Below, in pieces: positions 25,263 to 34,495 of a stretch of 64,000 nucleotides of DNA. The position numbers and the translations under genes are program-made. Under the pieces are notes generated by a model, which was not told the origin of the DNA, made no database searches, and was given only the letters and a program-made list of their open reading frames with translations. The DNA is from Rhodoferax sp. GTDB taxonomy: Bacteria > Pseudomonadota > Gammaproteobacteria > Burkholderiales > Burkholderiaceae_C. Positions within the stretch are counted from its first letter, which is position 1, and every line of letters starts with the position of its first letter. Location: the NCBI GenBank assembly GCA_003133245.1, contig PKWM01000042.1, positions 1 through 64,000 on the forward strand, written 5' to 3'.

Positions 25263-25889
25263 TCAAGCCTTGGTCAGCACCTGTCCCAAGGCTGTTTTCA
25301 GGAGGTCAGCCACGGTATTGGCATTGAGTTTTTCCATGATATTGGCGCGGTGTGCCTCGACCGTCTTGATGCTGATGCCAAGGTCGTCGGCAATCTGCTT
25401 GTTCAGACGTCCCGCCACAATGCGCTTAAGCACCTGCGCTTCGCGCAGCGTCAGGCGCGCCATCAGCGCGTCACGATTGACGGCATTCTGGTACTCGGCA
25501 AACGCGTCGCTGGCATGGTCAAGCATGCGCTCCACCAGCACCAGCAACTGATCTTCCTTGAAAGGTTTCTGGATGAAATCCATAGCGCCTTTTTTCATGC
25601 TGTCAACCGCCATCGGCACGTCGCCATGGCCGGTGATGAACACAATGGGCAGGGGCGAGTGGCTCTCCATCAGGCGGCTTTGCAATTCCAGTCCGGTCAT
25701 GCCGCCCATGCGGATATCGACAATCAAACACGCCACTTCGCGCGCGTCGTAGCGGCTCAAAAATGATTCGGCGGAGTCGAAGCAGCGCACCCGGTAGTCT
25801 TTGCCCTCGAGCAGCCACTGCAGTGAATCACGTACCGCTTCGTCGTCATCGACGACGTAAACCATGCCTTTTTTCGCTATCAAACTCAT
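25263..25889 (-). CDS. FixJ/TodT-type response regulator
   Basis: A 208-aa regulator from MSLIAKKG (ATG at 25889). Receiver domain: VVDDDEAVRD, the phosphoacceptor Asp in CLIVDIRMGGMTGLEL, TGHGD, and Lys in FIQKPF. C-terminal LuxR-type helix-turn-helix: TLREAQVLKRIVAGRLNKQI then ISIKTVEAHRANIMEKL. It lies 47 bases after its cognate histidine kinase and both are divergent from the pyruvate dehydrogenase genes, so it may control aceE-aceF-lpdA or transport and use of an organic acid. The target is inferred from context only. Confidence 0.88.
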   Translation of the reverse strand: MSLIAKKGMVYVVDDDEAVRDSLQWLLEGKDYRVRCFDSAESFLSRYDAREVACLIVDIRMGGMTGLELQSRLMESHSPLPIVFITGHGDVPMAVDSMKKGAMDFIQKPFKEDQLLVLVERMLDHASDAFAEYQNAVNRDALMARLTLREAQVLKRIVAGRLNKQIADDLGISIKTVEAHRANIMEKLNANTVADLLKTALGQVLTKA

Positions 25890-25936
25890 GTTTTGACCTG
25901 GAGTCAACCCGGTGTCCTTGGTTGTTTGTACGACTG

Positions 25937-28447
25937 CTATGCTTGCTTGGGCAGGGGCTGTGCCAGTGGAATCCAGAAGGAGAAACAGCAGCCCGTGACT
26001 TCGCCCTCATTGTAGAGGTTCTCGGCTTTGATTCGGCCCAGGTGGGACTCGACGATGGAGCGGCAAAGGCTCAAGCCAATGCCCATGCCATCGGCCTTGG
26101 TGGAGTGGAAGGCTTGATAAATACGCTTGGTCACTTCGGGTGACAGCCCGGGTCCGGAGTCAGTGACCGCGAATTCAATCACCGGCTTGTCATTAACCTG
26201 CGCTGCTGTCACGTGCAAACTAACGCTGCGCTGGGCGGTGGGCCGTTGCGCCGCGTCAATCGATTCGGCAGCGTTTTTGAGCAAATTGACCAACACTTGT
26301 TCGATCAGAATGGGATCCACCAGCAGACTCGGCAGGCGCGGAGAAATTTGGTGCGTGAGCCTGACATTGCGCCGACGCATTTCAATTTCAACCAGTTCCA
26401 CAGCTTCGTCCACCATGCTTGCGATGTCCGAGACAGAACGGTTAGGCTCGCTCCGTTTCACAAAAGAACGAATGCGGTGGATGATCTGGCCAGCGCGCTG
26501 CGCTTGTTTGGCGGTTTTTTCCAGCGCAATCAGCAAATCTTCTTCACTGATTTGTTGTGCCTTGATGCGCGAAACCATACCGTTGCAGTAGTTGTTGATA
26601 GCGGTCAGCGGTTGATTGAGCTCATGGGCGACGCTGGACGCCATTTCTCCCATGGTGATCAAGCGGCTGGCGGTCTGGGCGCGCTCGGTTTGCGCAGCGG
26701 ATTGCTCTTCAGCGACCCGGCGTGACGTGATGTCGGTGGCAATTACCATTTGCGCCAGCCGTCCATCGACCCAACTTAAGTAGCGGGTGCGGACTTCAAG
26801 CCATTTGCCCAGAGCCTGGACATAAATTTCAGCACTTTCGGCGTCACTGTCAGGCAGCGAATTGGTGGGCAAACCGGCGAACGCATCGACCTGGTCGAGC
26901 GACTCATCGCTTGGGGTGGTTGTCGGCATGCCCGCTTCGGCCGACAGTTGCAAGTGGCCACCAGCAAGCGTGCCAAACCACAAACGGTAGAGTTTGTTGG
27001 CAAACAACAATTCATCACTGCCCAGGGGTGCGACCGAGATCGAGGCGTCGAGGGCTTCCAGCACTGTGGTAAATCGTTCGTGCGAGGCCGAGAGCTGGTC
27101 GCGGACCCGGTTCGGCTCGGTGATGTCTGTCATCGATGTCATCCAGCCGGTTTGTATGCCGTTGGCATCAATCAGTGGCGAGACGTACAGGCGCGCATCA
27201 AACAGGCTACGGTCCTGGCGTTTGACGCGAACCTGCATGCCACCCGGCATGGTCTTGCCGGTCAGTTCTTCTTCCAGACGGGCAGTGCGTGAATCACGGT
27301 CTGCTTCAGGCCAATAGGGGAAGGGCGCGGTTTTGCCGAGCAGGTCTGATTCACGCCAGCCCGTCATGCGGCAAAAAGCGGCGTTGACATAGGTAATGCG
27401 GCCTTGCATATCAAGCACGCGCATGCCGGTCAGCATGGAATTTTCCATGGCGCGGCGAAAACCTGTTTCTGCCACAAGCGCTTGCTGTGCTTCCAGGCGT
27501 CGGCGGCTGTGGCGCCAATTGGCAATCAGCATCCAGGCAGTCATCACGCTCAGAGCGGCCACCAGCCAGAACAGGCCACTGCCAATGACACCGAGCGAGG
27601 TACGGTAGGCTTGGGCGCGTATGACAAGGCCGTTGCCGACCGGGGAGACCGGCACTTCATAGACGTTGACCGGACTTTCCCATGGCAGGCGGTTGGCCGG
27701 TTTGCGTGCTGCAATCGTGGTGCCCGCCAACAGGGCGCCTTTGGCATCATGAAATGAGACGGCGTAACGGGCTGATACTTCAGCCGGTACGCCGTAGCGA
27801 AACAAGCTATCGACCGAATATTCGGCCAGCACCACCCCGAGGAAATGGCTGCGATCCATCAGGGGAATGTATAGTTGCAGCACTGCTGCAACGTCTGCCA
27901 CTGCCTCGGGCTGTTCGTAAATGGGTTGCTGTAGTTCGTGCGACAGCATGAAGGCATTTTCACCATCGTTCGGTTCGAGGATGTCGCCGACTGCCCTCAA
28001 CTCGCTGGCGGCCAGGCTGGCGGTACCGAAACTCGCTTTGACGCGCCGCTGTCCATCAATCCAACTCAGGCTTTGCAACTCCGGGTACTGATTGACGATG
28101 ACCTTGGCCCGACTAATAAACTCCTCGCGATTGAGATCCCGGTTGGTAACTTCACGGGCGATCCGCATCAGTTGTTCCTGGCGTTCCAACAGGCGCAGGC
28201 GAAGACGTTGCTGCGTGTATTCCACGTCGCGTTTGACGGCTTCTTGTTCCCGGTCCATTTCTTCCAGGTGCAGATAAGCAAAGGCGGTTGCGATGGCGGC
28301 TAAAAATAGCGCTACCGCAATTAGGGGGGCCAACACCGCAAATCGATCCTGTCGTTGCGGTGTCAAACGCCGCCACCATTTATTGATCCTGGTCACCGAG
28401 CGCAAGCTATAGGTGTTGGAACGTGAATTCGGACGAAACAAAGACAT
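25937..28447 (-). CDS. Membrane-bound PAS sensor histidine kinase
   Basis: An 836-aa kinase. Membrane segment 1 (about 42-60, IAVALFLAAIATAFAYL) and segment 2 (about 290-312, FWLVAALSVMTAWMLIANW) flank a periplasmic sensor domain of about 230 residues. Then come two PAS domains (about 325-445 and 455-575), a HisKA domain with the H-box SSVAHELNQPLTAINNY of the FixL/DctB class, and a HATPase domain (FAVTDSGPGLSPEV, ADGMGIGLSLCRSIVESHLG). Together with the adjacent FixJ-like regulator it forms a two-component system. The divergent neighbour is aceE, with a 15-base palindrome in the shared gap. Confidence 0.9.
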   Translation of the reverse strand: MSLFRPNSRSNTYSLRSVTRINKWWRRLTPQRQDRFAVLAPLIAVALFLAAIATAFAYLHLEEMDREQEAVKRDVEYTQQRLRLRLLERQEQLMRIAREVTNRDLNREEFISRAKVIVNQYPELQSLSWIDGQRRVKASFGTASLAASELRAVGDILEPNDGENAFMLSHELQQPIYEQPEAVADVAAVLQLYIPLMDRSHFLGVVLAEYSVDSLFRYGVPAEVSARYAVSFHDAKGALLAGTTIAARKPANRLPWESPVNVYEVPVSPVGNGLVIRAQAYRTSLGVIGSGLFWLVAALSVMTAWMLIANWRHSRRRLEAQQALVAETGFRRAMENSMLTGMRVLDMQGRITYVNAAFCRMTGWRESDLLGKTAPFPYWPEADRDSRTARLEEELTGKTMPGGMQVRVKRQDRSLFDARLYVSPLIDANGIQTGWMTSMTDITEPNRVRDQLSASHERFTTVLEALDASISVAPLGSDELLFANKLYRLWFGTLAGGHLQLSAEAGMPTTTPSDESLDQVDAFAGLPTNSLPDSDAESAEIYVQALGKWLEVRTRYLSWVDGRLAQMVIATDITSRRVAEEQSAAQTERAQTASRLITMGEMASSVAHELNQPLTAINNYCNGMVSRIKAQQISEEDLLIALEKTAKQAQRAGQIIHRIRSFVKRSEPNRSVSDIASMVDEAVELVEIEMRRRNVRLTHQISPRLPSLLVDPILIEQVLVNLLKNAAESIDAAQRPTAQRSVSLHVTAAQVNDKPVIEFAVTDSGPGLSPEVTKRIYQAFHSTKADGMGIGLSLCRSIVESHLGRIKAENLYNEGEVTGCCFSFWIPLAQPLPKQA

Positions 28448-28503
28448 AGGTTTGAGTGTAGGACGCGCAAAGCCCGGTTTGGAATTGGAAGTAATTGATT
28501 ATA

Positions 28504-28518
28504 TTTCATGTTATGAAA
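28504..28518. promoter_or_regulatory. Palindromic operator candidate between the histidine kinase and aceE
   Basis: TTTCAT-GTT-ATGAAA is a perfect 6+3+6 inverted repeat in the AT-rich 156-base divergent gap. A TGCATGCA palindrome (28521-28528) and a TATAAA -10-like element (28541-28546) follow it toward aceE. It could be the target of the adjacent FixJ-like regulator. Confidence 0.45.
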
Positions 28519-28603
28519 ACTGCATGCATAATTTGAAATGTATAAAATGAATACAAGAAAATCAGAACTCTGATTAAATTACACCAAACATCAGGAGTCC
28601 AGC

Positions 28604-31327
28604 ATGTCAGCAGTTCCCCAGAATCCAGTCGAATCAGTCATCCAGGACGCAGACCGGCAGGAAATCCATGAGTGGATGGACGCGCTCTCGGCGGTGATCG
28701 AGCGTGAGGGCGCCGAGCGCGCGCACTTCTTGCTGGAACAGTTGCTGGAGCACGCCCGTCAGAGCAGCATCGACCTGCCGTTTTCGGCCAATACCGCTTA
28801 TATCAACACCATCGAGACCGACCAGGAGGAACGTTGCCCCGGTAACATCGAAATAGAGGAGCGCCTGCGTGCCTACATGCGCTGGAATGCGATGGCGATG
28901 GTGGTCAAGGCCAACCGGCATCATCCGGTCGATGGTGGCGACCTCGGTGGCCATATTGGTTCATTTGCGTCACTGGCGCACATGCTGGGTGCCGGTTTCA
29001 ACCATTTTTGGCACGCCCAAAGCGATGAACCTGGCAAAGAGCACGGCGGCGACTGTCTCTATATGCAGGGACACGTGGCACCCGGCATTTATGCGCGCGC
29101 CTACATGGAAGGCCGCTTGAGCGAGGAGCAGTTGCTCAATTTTCGCCAGGAGACCGGTGGCAAGGGCTTGTCAAGCTATCCGCACCCCAAGCTGATGCCC
29201 GAGTTCTGGCAATTCCCGACTGTCTCGATGGGCCTGGGGCCGCTGATGGGGATTTACCAGGCGCGCTTTTTGAAGTACCTGCATGCCCGTGGCATCGCCA
29301 ATACCGGGAACCGCAAGGTCTGGGTGTTTTGTGGCGATGGTGAAATGGACGAAGTTGAATCGCTCGGTGCCATTGGTTTGGCGGTGCGCGAGAAACTCGA
29401 CAACTTGATTTTCGTCATCAACTGCAATTTGCAACGGCTGGACGGCCCGGTGCGCGGCAACGGCAAGATTATTCAGGAGTTGGAGAGTACCTTTCGCGGT
29501 GCCGGCTGGAACGTCATCAAACTGGTCTGGGGCAGCAATTGGGACCCGCTGCTGGCACGTGACAAAGACGGTGCGCTGCGCCAGTTGATGATGGATACGC
29601 TGGACGGCGACTATCAGACTTTCAAGTCCAACGATGGCGCTTACGTGCGCGAACATTTTTTTGGTCGCGATCCGCGCACCGCAGCGATGGTGGCCAAGAT
29701 GAGCGACGACGACATCTGGGCCTTGCGCCGAGGTGGCCACGACCCGCAAAAGGTCTATGCCGCTTATCACGCTGCGGTCAAGCATGAAGGCCAGCCCAGT
29801 GTGCTCCTGATCAAGACCGTCAAGGGTTTTGGCATGGGCAAGAGCGGCGAGGGCAAGAACAATGTGCACCAGACCAAGAAGCTGAACGACGCCGACATCA
29901 AGATTTTTCGCGACCGCTTCAACATCCCGATCCCCGACAGCGCCATTGCCGATATCCCGTTTTACAAACCGGCCGACGACACGCCAGAGATGCGCTACCT
30001 GCACGAACACCGGCAGGCGCTGGGTGGTTATCTGCCTCAGCGTCGCACGCACGCCGACGAACACTTCACGGTGCCTGCGCTGGAAGTCTTCAAGTCGGTA
30101 CTGGAGCCGACCGCCGAGGGCCGCGAGATTTCAACGACGCAAGCCTATGTGCGTTTCCTGACGCAACTGCTGCGCGACCAGGCGCTGGGGCCGCGCGTGG
30201 TGCCGATTGTGGTGGACGAGGCGCGCACTTTTGGCATGGAAGGCTTGTTCCGTTCGATTGGAATTTACAACCCGGAAGGACAAAAATACACGCCGGTCGA
30301 TAAAGACCAAGTGATGTACTACCGCGAAGATAAAAAAGGTCAGGTCCTGCAAGAAGGCATCAATGAAGCGGGCGGCATGGCGAGCTGGATTGCAGCGGCT
30401 ACCAGCTACAGTACCAGCAACCGCATCATGGTGCCGTTTTATGTTTATTACTCGATGTTCGGTTTTCAGCGTATTGGCGACCTGGCTTGGGCGGCTGGCG
30501 ACATGCAGGCGCGCGGATTTTTGCTGGGCGGAACCTCCGGGCGCACCACGCTCAACGGTGAAGGTTTGCAGCACGAGGACGGTCACAGCCATATTTTGGC
30601 CGGCACCATTCCGAACTGCGTCAGTTACGACCCGACTTTTGCGCACGAGGTTGGCGTCATCCTACAGCACGGCTTGCAGCGCATGGTGGAAAAGCAGGAT
30701 AACGTTTATTACTACATCACACTGCTCAACGAAAATTACGCCATGCCGGGGCTCAAGGTGGGCACCGAGGCGCAGATCATCAAGGGCATGTACCTGTGCA
30801 AGAGCGATGCTTCAGGCCTGACCGGTGCGCGCGTGCAGTTGCTCGGCTCGGGCTCCATCCTGCGCGAATCGATTGCCGCCCAGGAATTGCTGGCCAAAGA
30901 CTGGGGCGTGAGCGCCAATGTCTGGAGCTGCCCGAGCTTCAATGAGCTGGCGCGTGATGGCCAGGACTGCGAACGCTACAACCTGCTGCACCCGGGCGCT
31001 GCGCCACGTGTTTCCTTTGTCGCGCAGCAACTCGAAAAGCACACCGGCCCGGTGGTGGCATCGACCGACTACATCAAGTTCTACGCCGAGCAAATCCGCT
31101 CCTTCATTCCTAAGGGCCGCACCTACAAAGTGCTGGGCACCGACGGTTTTGGCCGCAGCGATTTCCGCTCCAGGTTACGCGAACACTTTGAGATCAATCG
31201 CCACTTCATTGTGCTGGCAGCGCTCAAGGCGCTCAGTGAAGAAGGTGCGCTGCCGGTAGCCAAAGTGCTTGAGGCAATTGTCAAGTATGGTATCAAGACC
31301 GACAAGATCAACCCGTTGCATGCGTGA
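28604..31327 (+). CDS. aceE: Pyruvate dehydrogenase E1 component (homodimeric)
   Basis: A 907-aa AceE with an AGGAG ribosome site before the ATG. Motifs: GGHIGSFASLAHMLGAGFNH, the thiamine diphosphate signature GDGEMDEVESLGAIGLAVRE followed by NCNLQRLDGPVRGN, and the C-terminal YKVLGTDGFGRSDFRSRLRE. It decarboxylates pyruvate and acetylates the E2 lipoyl group. It heads the aceE-aceF-lpdA set and is divergent from a sensor kinase. A hairpin repeat separates it from aceF. Confidence 0.97.
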   Translation: MSAVPQNPVESVIQDADRQEIHEWMDALSAVIEREGAERAHFLLEQLLEHARQSSIDLPFSANTAYINTIETDQEERCPGNIEIEERLRAYMRWNAMAMVVKANRHHPVDGGDLGGHIGSFASLAHMLGAGFNHFWHAQSDEPGKEHGGDCLYMQGHVAPGIYARAYMEGRLSEEQLLNFRQETGGKGLSSYPHPKLMPEFWQFPTVSMGLGPLMGIYQARFLKYLHARGIANTGNRKVWVFCGDGEMDEVESLGAIGLAVREKLDNLIFVINCNLQRLDGPVRGNGKIIQELESTFRGAGWNVIKLVWGSNWDPLLARDKDGALRQLMMDTLDGDYQTFKSNDGAYVREHFFGRDPRTAAMVAKMSDDDIWALRRGGHDPQKVYAAYHAAVKHEGQPSVLLIKTVKGFGMGKSGEGKNNVHQTKKLNDADIKIFRDRFNIPIPDSAIADIPFYKPADDTPEMRYLHEHRQALGGYLPQRRTHADEHFTVPALEVFKSVLEPTAEGREISTTQAYVRFLTQLLRDQALGPRVVPIVVDEARTFGMEGLFRSIGIYNPEGQKYTPVDKDQVMYYREDKKGQVLQEGINEAGGMASWIAAATSYSTSNRIMVPFYVYYSMFGFQRIGDLAWAAGDMQARGFLLGGTSGRTTLNGEGLQHEDGHSHILAGTIPNCVSYDPTFAHEVGVILQHGLQRMVEKQDNVYYYITLLNENYAMPGLKVGTEAQIIKGMYLCKSDASGLTGARVQLLGSGSILRESIAAQELLAKDWGVSANVWSCPSFNELARDGQDCERYNLLHPGAAPRVSFVAQQLEKHTGPVVASTDYIKFYAEQIRSFIPKGRTYKVLGTDGFGRSDFRSRLREHFEINRHFIVLAALKALSEEGALPVAKVLEAIVKYGIKTDKINPLHA

Positions 31328-31348
31328 GCGAAAACAAGGTAATTGATT

Positions 31349-31484
31349 CGTCATTGCGAGGAACGTAGTGACGTGGCAATCCATGTATTCTGGGGTCATG
31401 GATTGCTTCACTTCGTTCGCAATGACGAGAACCGTAAACTCGTCATTGCGAGGAGCGCAAGCGACGCGGCAATCGCGGTGACGG
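31349..31484. repeat. CATTGCGAG-type hairpin repeat, copy B with an extra half copy
   Basis: CGTCATTGCGAG (from 31349) pairs with CGCAATGACG (ending 31427) and the inner GGCAATCCATG pairs with CATGGATTGC, making a long hairpin. A second start of the same element, CGTCATTGCGAGGAGCGC, begins at 31441. The element lies between aceE and aceF and could affect mRNA stability of the operon. Confidence 0.75.
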
Positions 31485-31510
31485 AAATATGAAAATTAGG
31501 AAAGAACAAT

Positions 31511-32896
31511 ATGTCATTAATCGAAATCAAAGTGCCCGATATCGGCGACTTCAAGGATGTAGCCGTGATCGAGATCATGGTCAAGCCGGGCGATGCCATC
31601 CGGATGGAACAAAGCCTGATGACGGTTGAGTCCGACAAGGCTGCGATGGAGATCCCGTCCTCCAGCGTCGGTATTCTCAAAGAACTCAAAGTCAAGCTGG
31701 GCGACAAGGTCAACGAGGGTGATTTACTGGCGATTCTGGAAGGGGTCGACGTACCAGTTGCTGCCGCGAAACCAGCCGGCGAAAGCTCCGCCCGGACCGA
31801 GCCAGTCCAAGCCCCTGCCGAGAACATTTCGACCGGATCAGCCCGGACCGAAGTTGTAGTCGCGGCAACTGTCCCAGCGGCGACGTTGGCCGTGCCTGCC
31901 CACAATCCCAGCGCTGTTCCGCTGGGCCTGCCGCACGCCTCGCCCTCGGTGCGCAAATTTGCCCGTGAACTTGGGGTGCCTTTGAACGAGGTCAAAGGCA
32001 GTGGTTTCAAGGGCCGCATCACCGACAACGATGTTCAATCTTTTACCCGTGCCGTGATGAGTGGTGCCACTCAGACCCTGGCGGTTGCCGCTCAGGCCAA
32101 AGGCACCGGAGCAGGCACTGGCAGTGCAGGCCTGGGCCTAATCGCCTGGCCTCAGGTGGACTTTGCCAAGTTTGGCCCGGTTGAGCGCAAGGAACTCTCA
32201 CGCATCAAGAAAATCAGCGCTGCCAACTTGCTGCGCAATGCCATCCTGATTCCTGCAGTGACCAATTGCGACGATGCCGACATCACCGAGTTGGAAGCGT
32301 TCCGGATTGCCATCAATCAGGAAAACGGGAAGCCGGGCAAAGCGGGGGTTGAAGCCAGTACCAAAGTCACCATGCTGGCATTTTTGATCAAGGCCTGTGT
32401 GGCGGCGCTGAAGAAGTTTCCCGAATTCAACAGTTCGCTCGATGCTGAAAGCGACAACGCAGCGCTGATCTACAAGCAGTACTACCACCTCGGTTTTGCC
32501 GCCGACACGCCCAACGGTCTGATGGTGCCGGTGATCAGGGACGCCGATAAAAAAGGTATCTATCAAATTTCGCAAGAGATGAGTGAGCTGGCCCAAAAAG
32601 CGCGCGACGGCAAGCTGAGCCCGACTGAAATGTCGGGTGCCAGCTTCACCATATCCAGCCTGGGCGGCATTGGCGGCACTTATTTTTCGCCCATCATCAA
32701 CGCGCCCGAAGTGGCGATTCTGGGCGTTTGCCGTGCCGCCATGCAGCCGGTGTGGGACGGTAAAACCTTTCAGCCGCGCCTGTTGCTGCCACTGTCATTG
32801 ACATACGATCACCGTGTCATCGACGGCGCTGCGGCGGCGCGCTTTAACGTCTACCTCGGGCAAATCCTGGGCGATCTGCGCCGGGTGCTGCTATGA
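31511..32896 (+). CDS. aceF: Dihydrolipoamide acetyltransferase (PDH E2)
   Basis: A 461-aa E2 with a single lipoyl domain (residues 1-78; lipoyl Lys43 in VESDKAAME), a Pro/Ala-rich linker, a peripheral subunit-binding domain at about 135-172 (PSVRKFARELGVPLNEVKGS) and the catalytic domain ending with YDHRVIDGAAAARF. Many proteobacterial E2s have two or three lipoyl domains, so this is a short form. It overlaps lpdA by 4 bases (ATGA). Confidence 0.95.
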   Translation: MSLIEIKVPDIGDFKDVAVIEIMVKPGDAIRMEQSLMTVESDKAAMEIPSSSVGILKELKVKLGDKVNEGDLLAILEGVDVPVAAAKPAGESSARTEPVQAPAENISTGSARTEVVVAATVPAATLAVPAHNPSAVPLGLPHASPSVRKFARELGVPLNEVKGSGFKGRITDNDVQSFTRAVMSGATQTLAVAAQAKGTGAGTGSAGLGLIAWPQVDFAKFGPVERKELSRIKKISAANLLRNAILIPAVTNCDDADITELEAFRIAINQENGKPGKAGVEASTKVTMLAFLIKACVAALKKFPEFNSSLDAESDNAALIYKQYYHLGFAADTPNGLMVPVIRDADKKGIYQISQEMSELAQKARDGKLSPTEMSGASFTISSLGGIGGTYFSPIINAPEVAILGVCRAAMQPVWDGKTFQPRLLLPLSLTYDHRVIDGAAAARFNVYLGQILGDLRRVLL

Positions 32897-34431
32897 CAGC
32901 CGCCTTCGCTGGCACGGCTGATCAGGACTGCGACCTGCTGGTGCTCGGTGCCGGCCCGGGGGGGTACAGCGCGGCCTTTCGCGCTGCCGATCTGGGTCTC
33001 AAAGTCATCCTGATCGAGCGTTACGCAACGCTGGGCGGGGTCTGCCTGAACGTCGGTTGCATTCCCAGCAAAGCGCTGCTGCATGTGGCTTCAGTGATTG
33101 ATGAAGTCAGCCACATGGCGGCACTCGGCGTGGAGTTTGGTGCACCCAAAGTGAACATCGACACGTTGCGCGGTCACAAAGACAAAGTAGTCAGCAAGCT
33201 CACCGGCGGTTTGGCGGCCATGGCCAGGATGCGCAAAGTGACGGTAGTGCGTGGCTACGGTGCGTTCGTTGGCCCTAACCACGTGCAGGTTGAAGAGACC
33301 GCCGGAGCAGCGCAGGAGAAAACCGGCAAGACGCAAACCATTGCATTCAAGCGCTGCATCATTGCCGCTGGCAGTCAAGCCGTGCGCCTGCCCTTCATGC
33401 CGGAGGACCCGCGCGTGGTGGACAGCACAGGCGCACTGGCGCTGAAAGAAATCCCCAAGCGCATGCTGATTCTGGGGGGTGGCATCATCGGCCTGGAACT
33501 GGGCACGGTCTATAGCACGCTGGGCGCGCGCCTGGACGTGGTCGAGATGCTCGACGGCCTGATGCAAGGCGCCGACCGTGACCTGGTCAAGGTCTGGCAG
33601 AAGATGAACGCGCCGCGTTTTGACAACCTCATGCTGGGGACCAAAACGGTGGGCGCTCGCGCCACGCCTGAAGGCATTGAGGTGACGTTTGCGTCGGCGC
33701 AGGAGGGCCAAGCAGGAGGCAACGCAAGCGTTGCGGTGCCGGCACCGCAGACCTACGACCTGGTGCTGCAAGCGGTCGGACGCACACCCAATGGCAAGAA
33801 GATTGGTGCAGACAAAGCGGGCGTGGCCGTGACGGAGCGGGGCTTCATCCCGGTGGACATTCAGATGCGAACCAACGTAGCGCATATCTTTGCCATTGGC
33901 GACATCGTCGGCCAGCCGATGCTGGCGCACAAGGCGGTGCACGAGGCGCACGTGGCAGCCGAAGTGATTGCCGGAGAACTCCAGGGCAATAAGGAATTGG
34001 CGAGCGCTGCCTTCAACGCCCGCGTCATTCCCAGCGTGGCTTATACCGACCCCGAGGTGGCGTGGGTTGGTTTGACCGAAGATCAGGCGAAAGCGCAGGG
34101 CGTCAAGATCCGCAAGGGTTTATTCCCCTGGGCGGCGTCGGGACGGGCTATTGCCAATGGGCGTGATGAAGGTTTTAGCAAGCTGCTGTTTGACGATAGT
34201 GACGAAGCACACGGCCATGGCATGGGCCAAGGCCGGATTTTGGGTGGCGGCATTGTTGGCACCCATGCCGGTGACATGATCGGCGAGATTGCGCTGGCCA
34301 TAGAAATGGGCGCTGATGCCGTGGATATTGGCAAAACCATCCACCCGCATCCAACACTGGGCGAGTCCATCGGCCTGGCGGCGGAAATGGCGCACGGCAG
34401 TTGCACCGATTTGCCGCCGGCGCGCAAATAG
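32893..34431 (+). CDS. lpdA: Dihydrolipoyl dehydrogenase (PDH E3)
   Basis: A 512-aa flavoprotein. FAD-binding LVLGAGPGGYSAAFRAADLG, the redox disulfide GGVCLNVGCIPSK (Cys51/Cys56), an NAD-binding LILGGGIIGLELGTVYSTLG and the C-terminal HPHPTLGES with the catalytic His. It reoxidises the E2 dihydrolipoyl group. No N-terminal lipoyl domain is present, unlike some betaproteobacterial E3 proteins. A short non-family insertion (LLFDDSDEAHGHGMGQGRIL) sits near residue 435. Confidence 0.95.
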   Translation: MTAAFAGTADQDCDLLVLGAGPGGYSAAFRAADLGLKVILIERYATLGGVCLNVGCIPSKALLHVASVIDEVSHMAALGVEFGAPKVNIDTLRGHKDKVVSKLTGGLAAMARMRKVTVVRGYGAFVGPNHVQVEETAGAAQEKTGKTQTIAFKRCIIAAGSQAVRLPFMPEDPRVVDSTGALALKEIPKRMLILGGGIIGLELGTVYSTLGARLDVVEMLDGLMQGADRDLVKVWQKMNAPRFDNLMLGTKTVGARATPEGIEVTFASAQEGQAGGNASVAVPAPQTYDLVLQAVGRTPNGKKIGADKAGVAVTERGFIPVDIQMRTNVAHIFAIGDIVGQPMLAHKAVHEAHVAAEVIAGELQGNKELASAAFNARVIPSVAYTDPEVAWVGLTEDQAKAQGVKIRKGLFPWAASGRAIANGRDEGFSKLLFDDSDEAHGHGMGQGRILGGGIVGTHAGDMIGEIALAIEMGADAVDIGKTIHPHPTLGESIGLAAEMAHGSCTDLPPARK

Positions 34432-34495
34432 CTTGCCACACTGAAGACCGCCTTGATACGGGAAGTTTGAAGCCTGATGCCCCTCGTTTGCCTTG

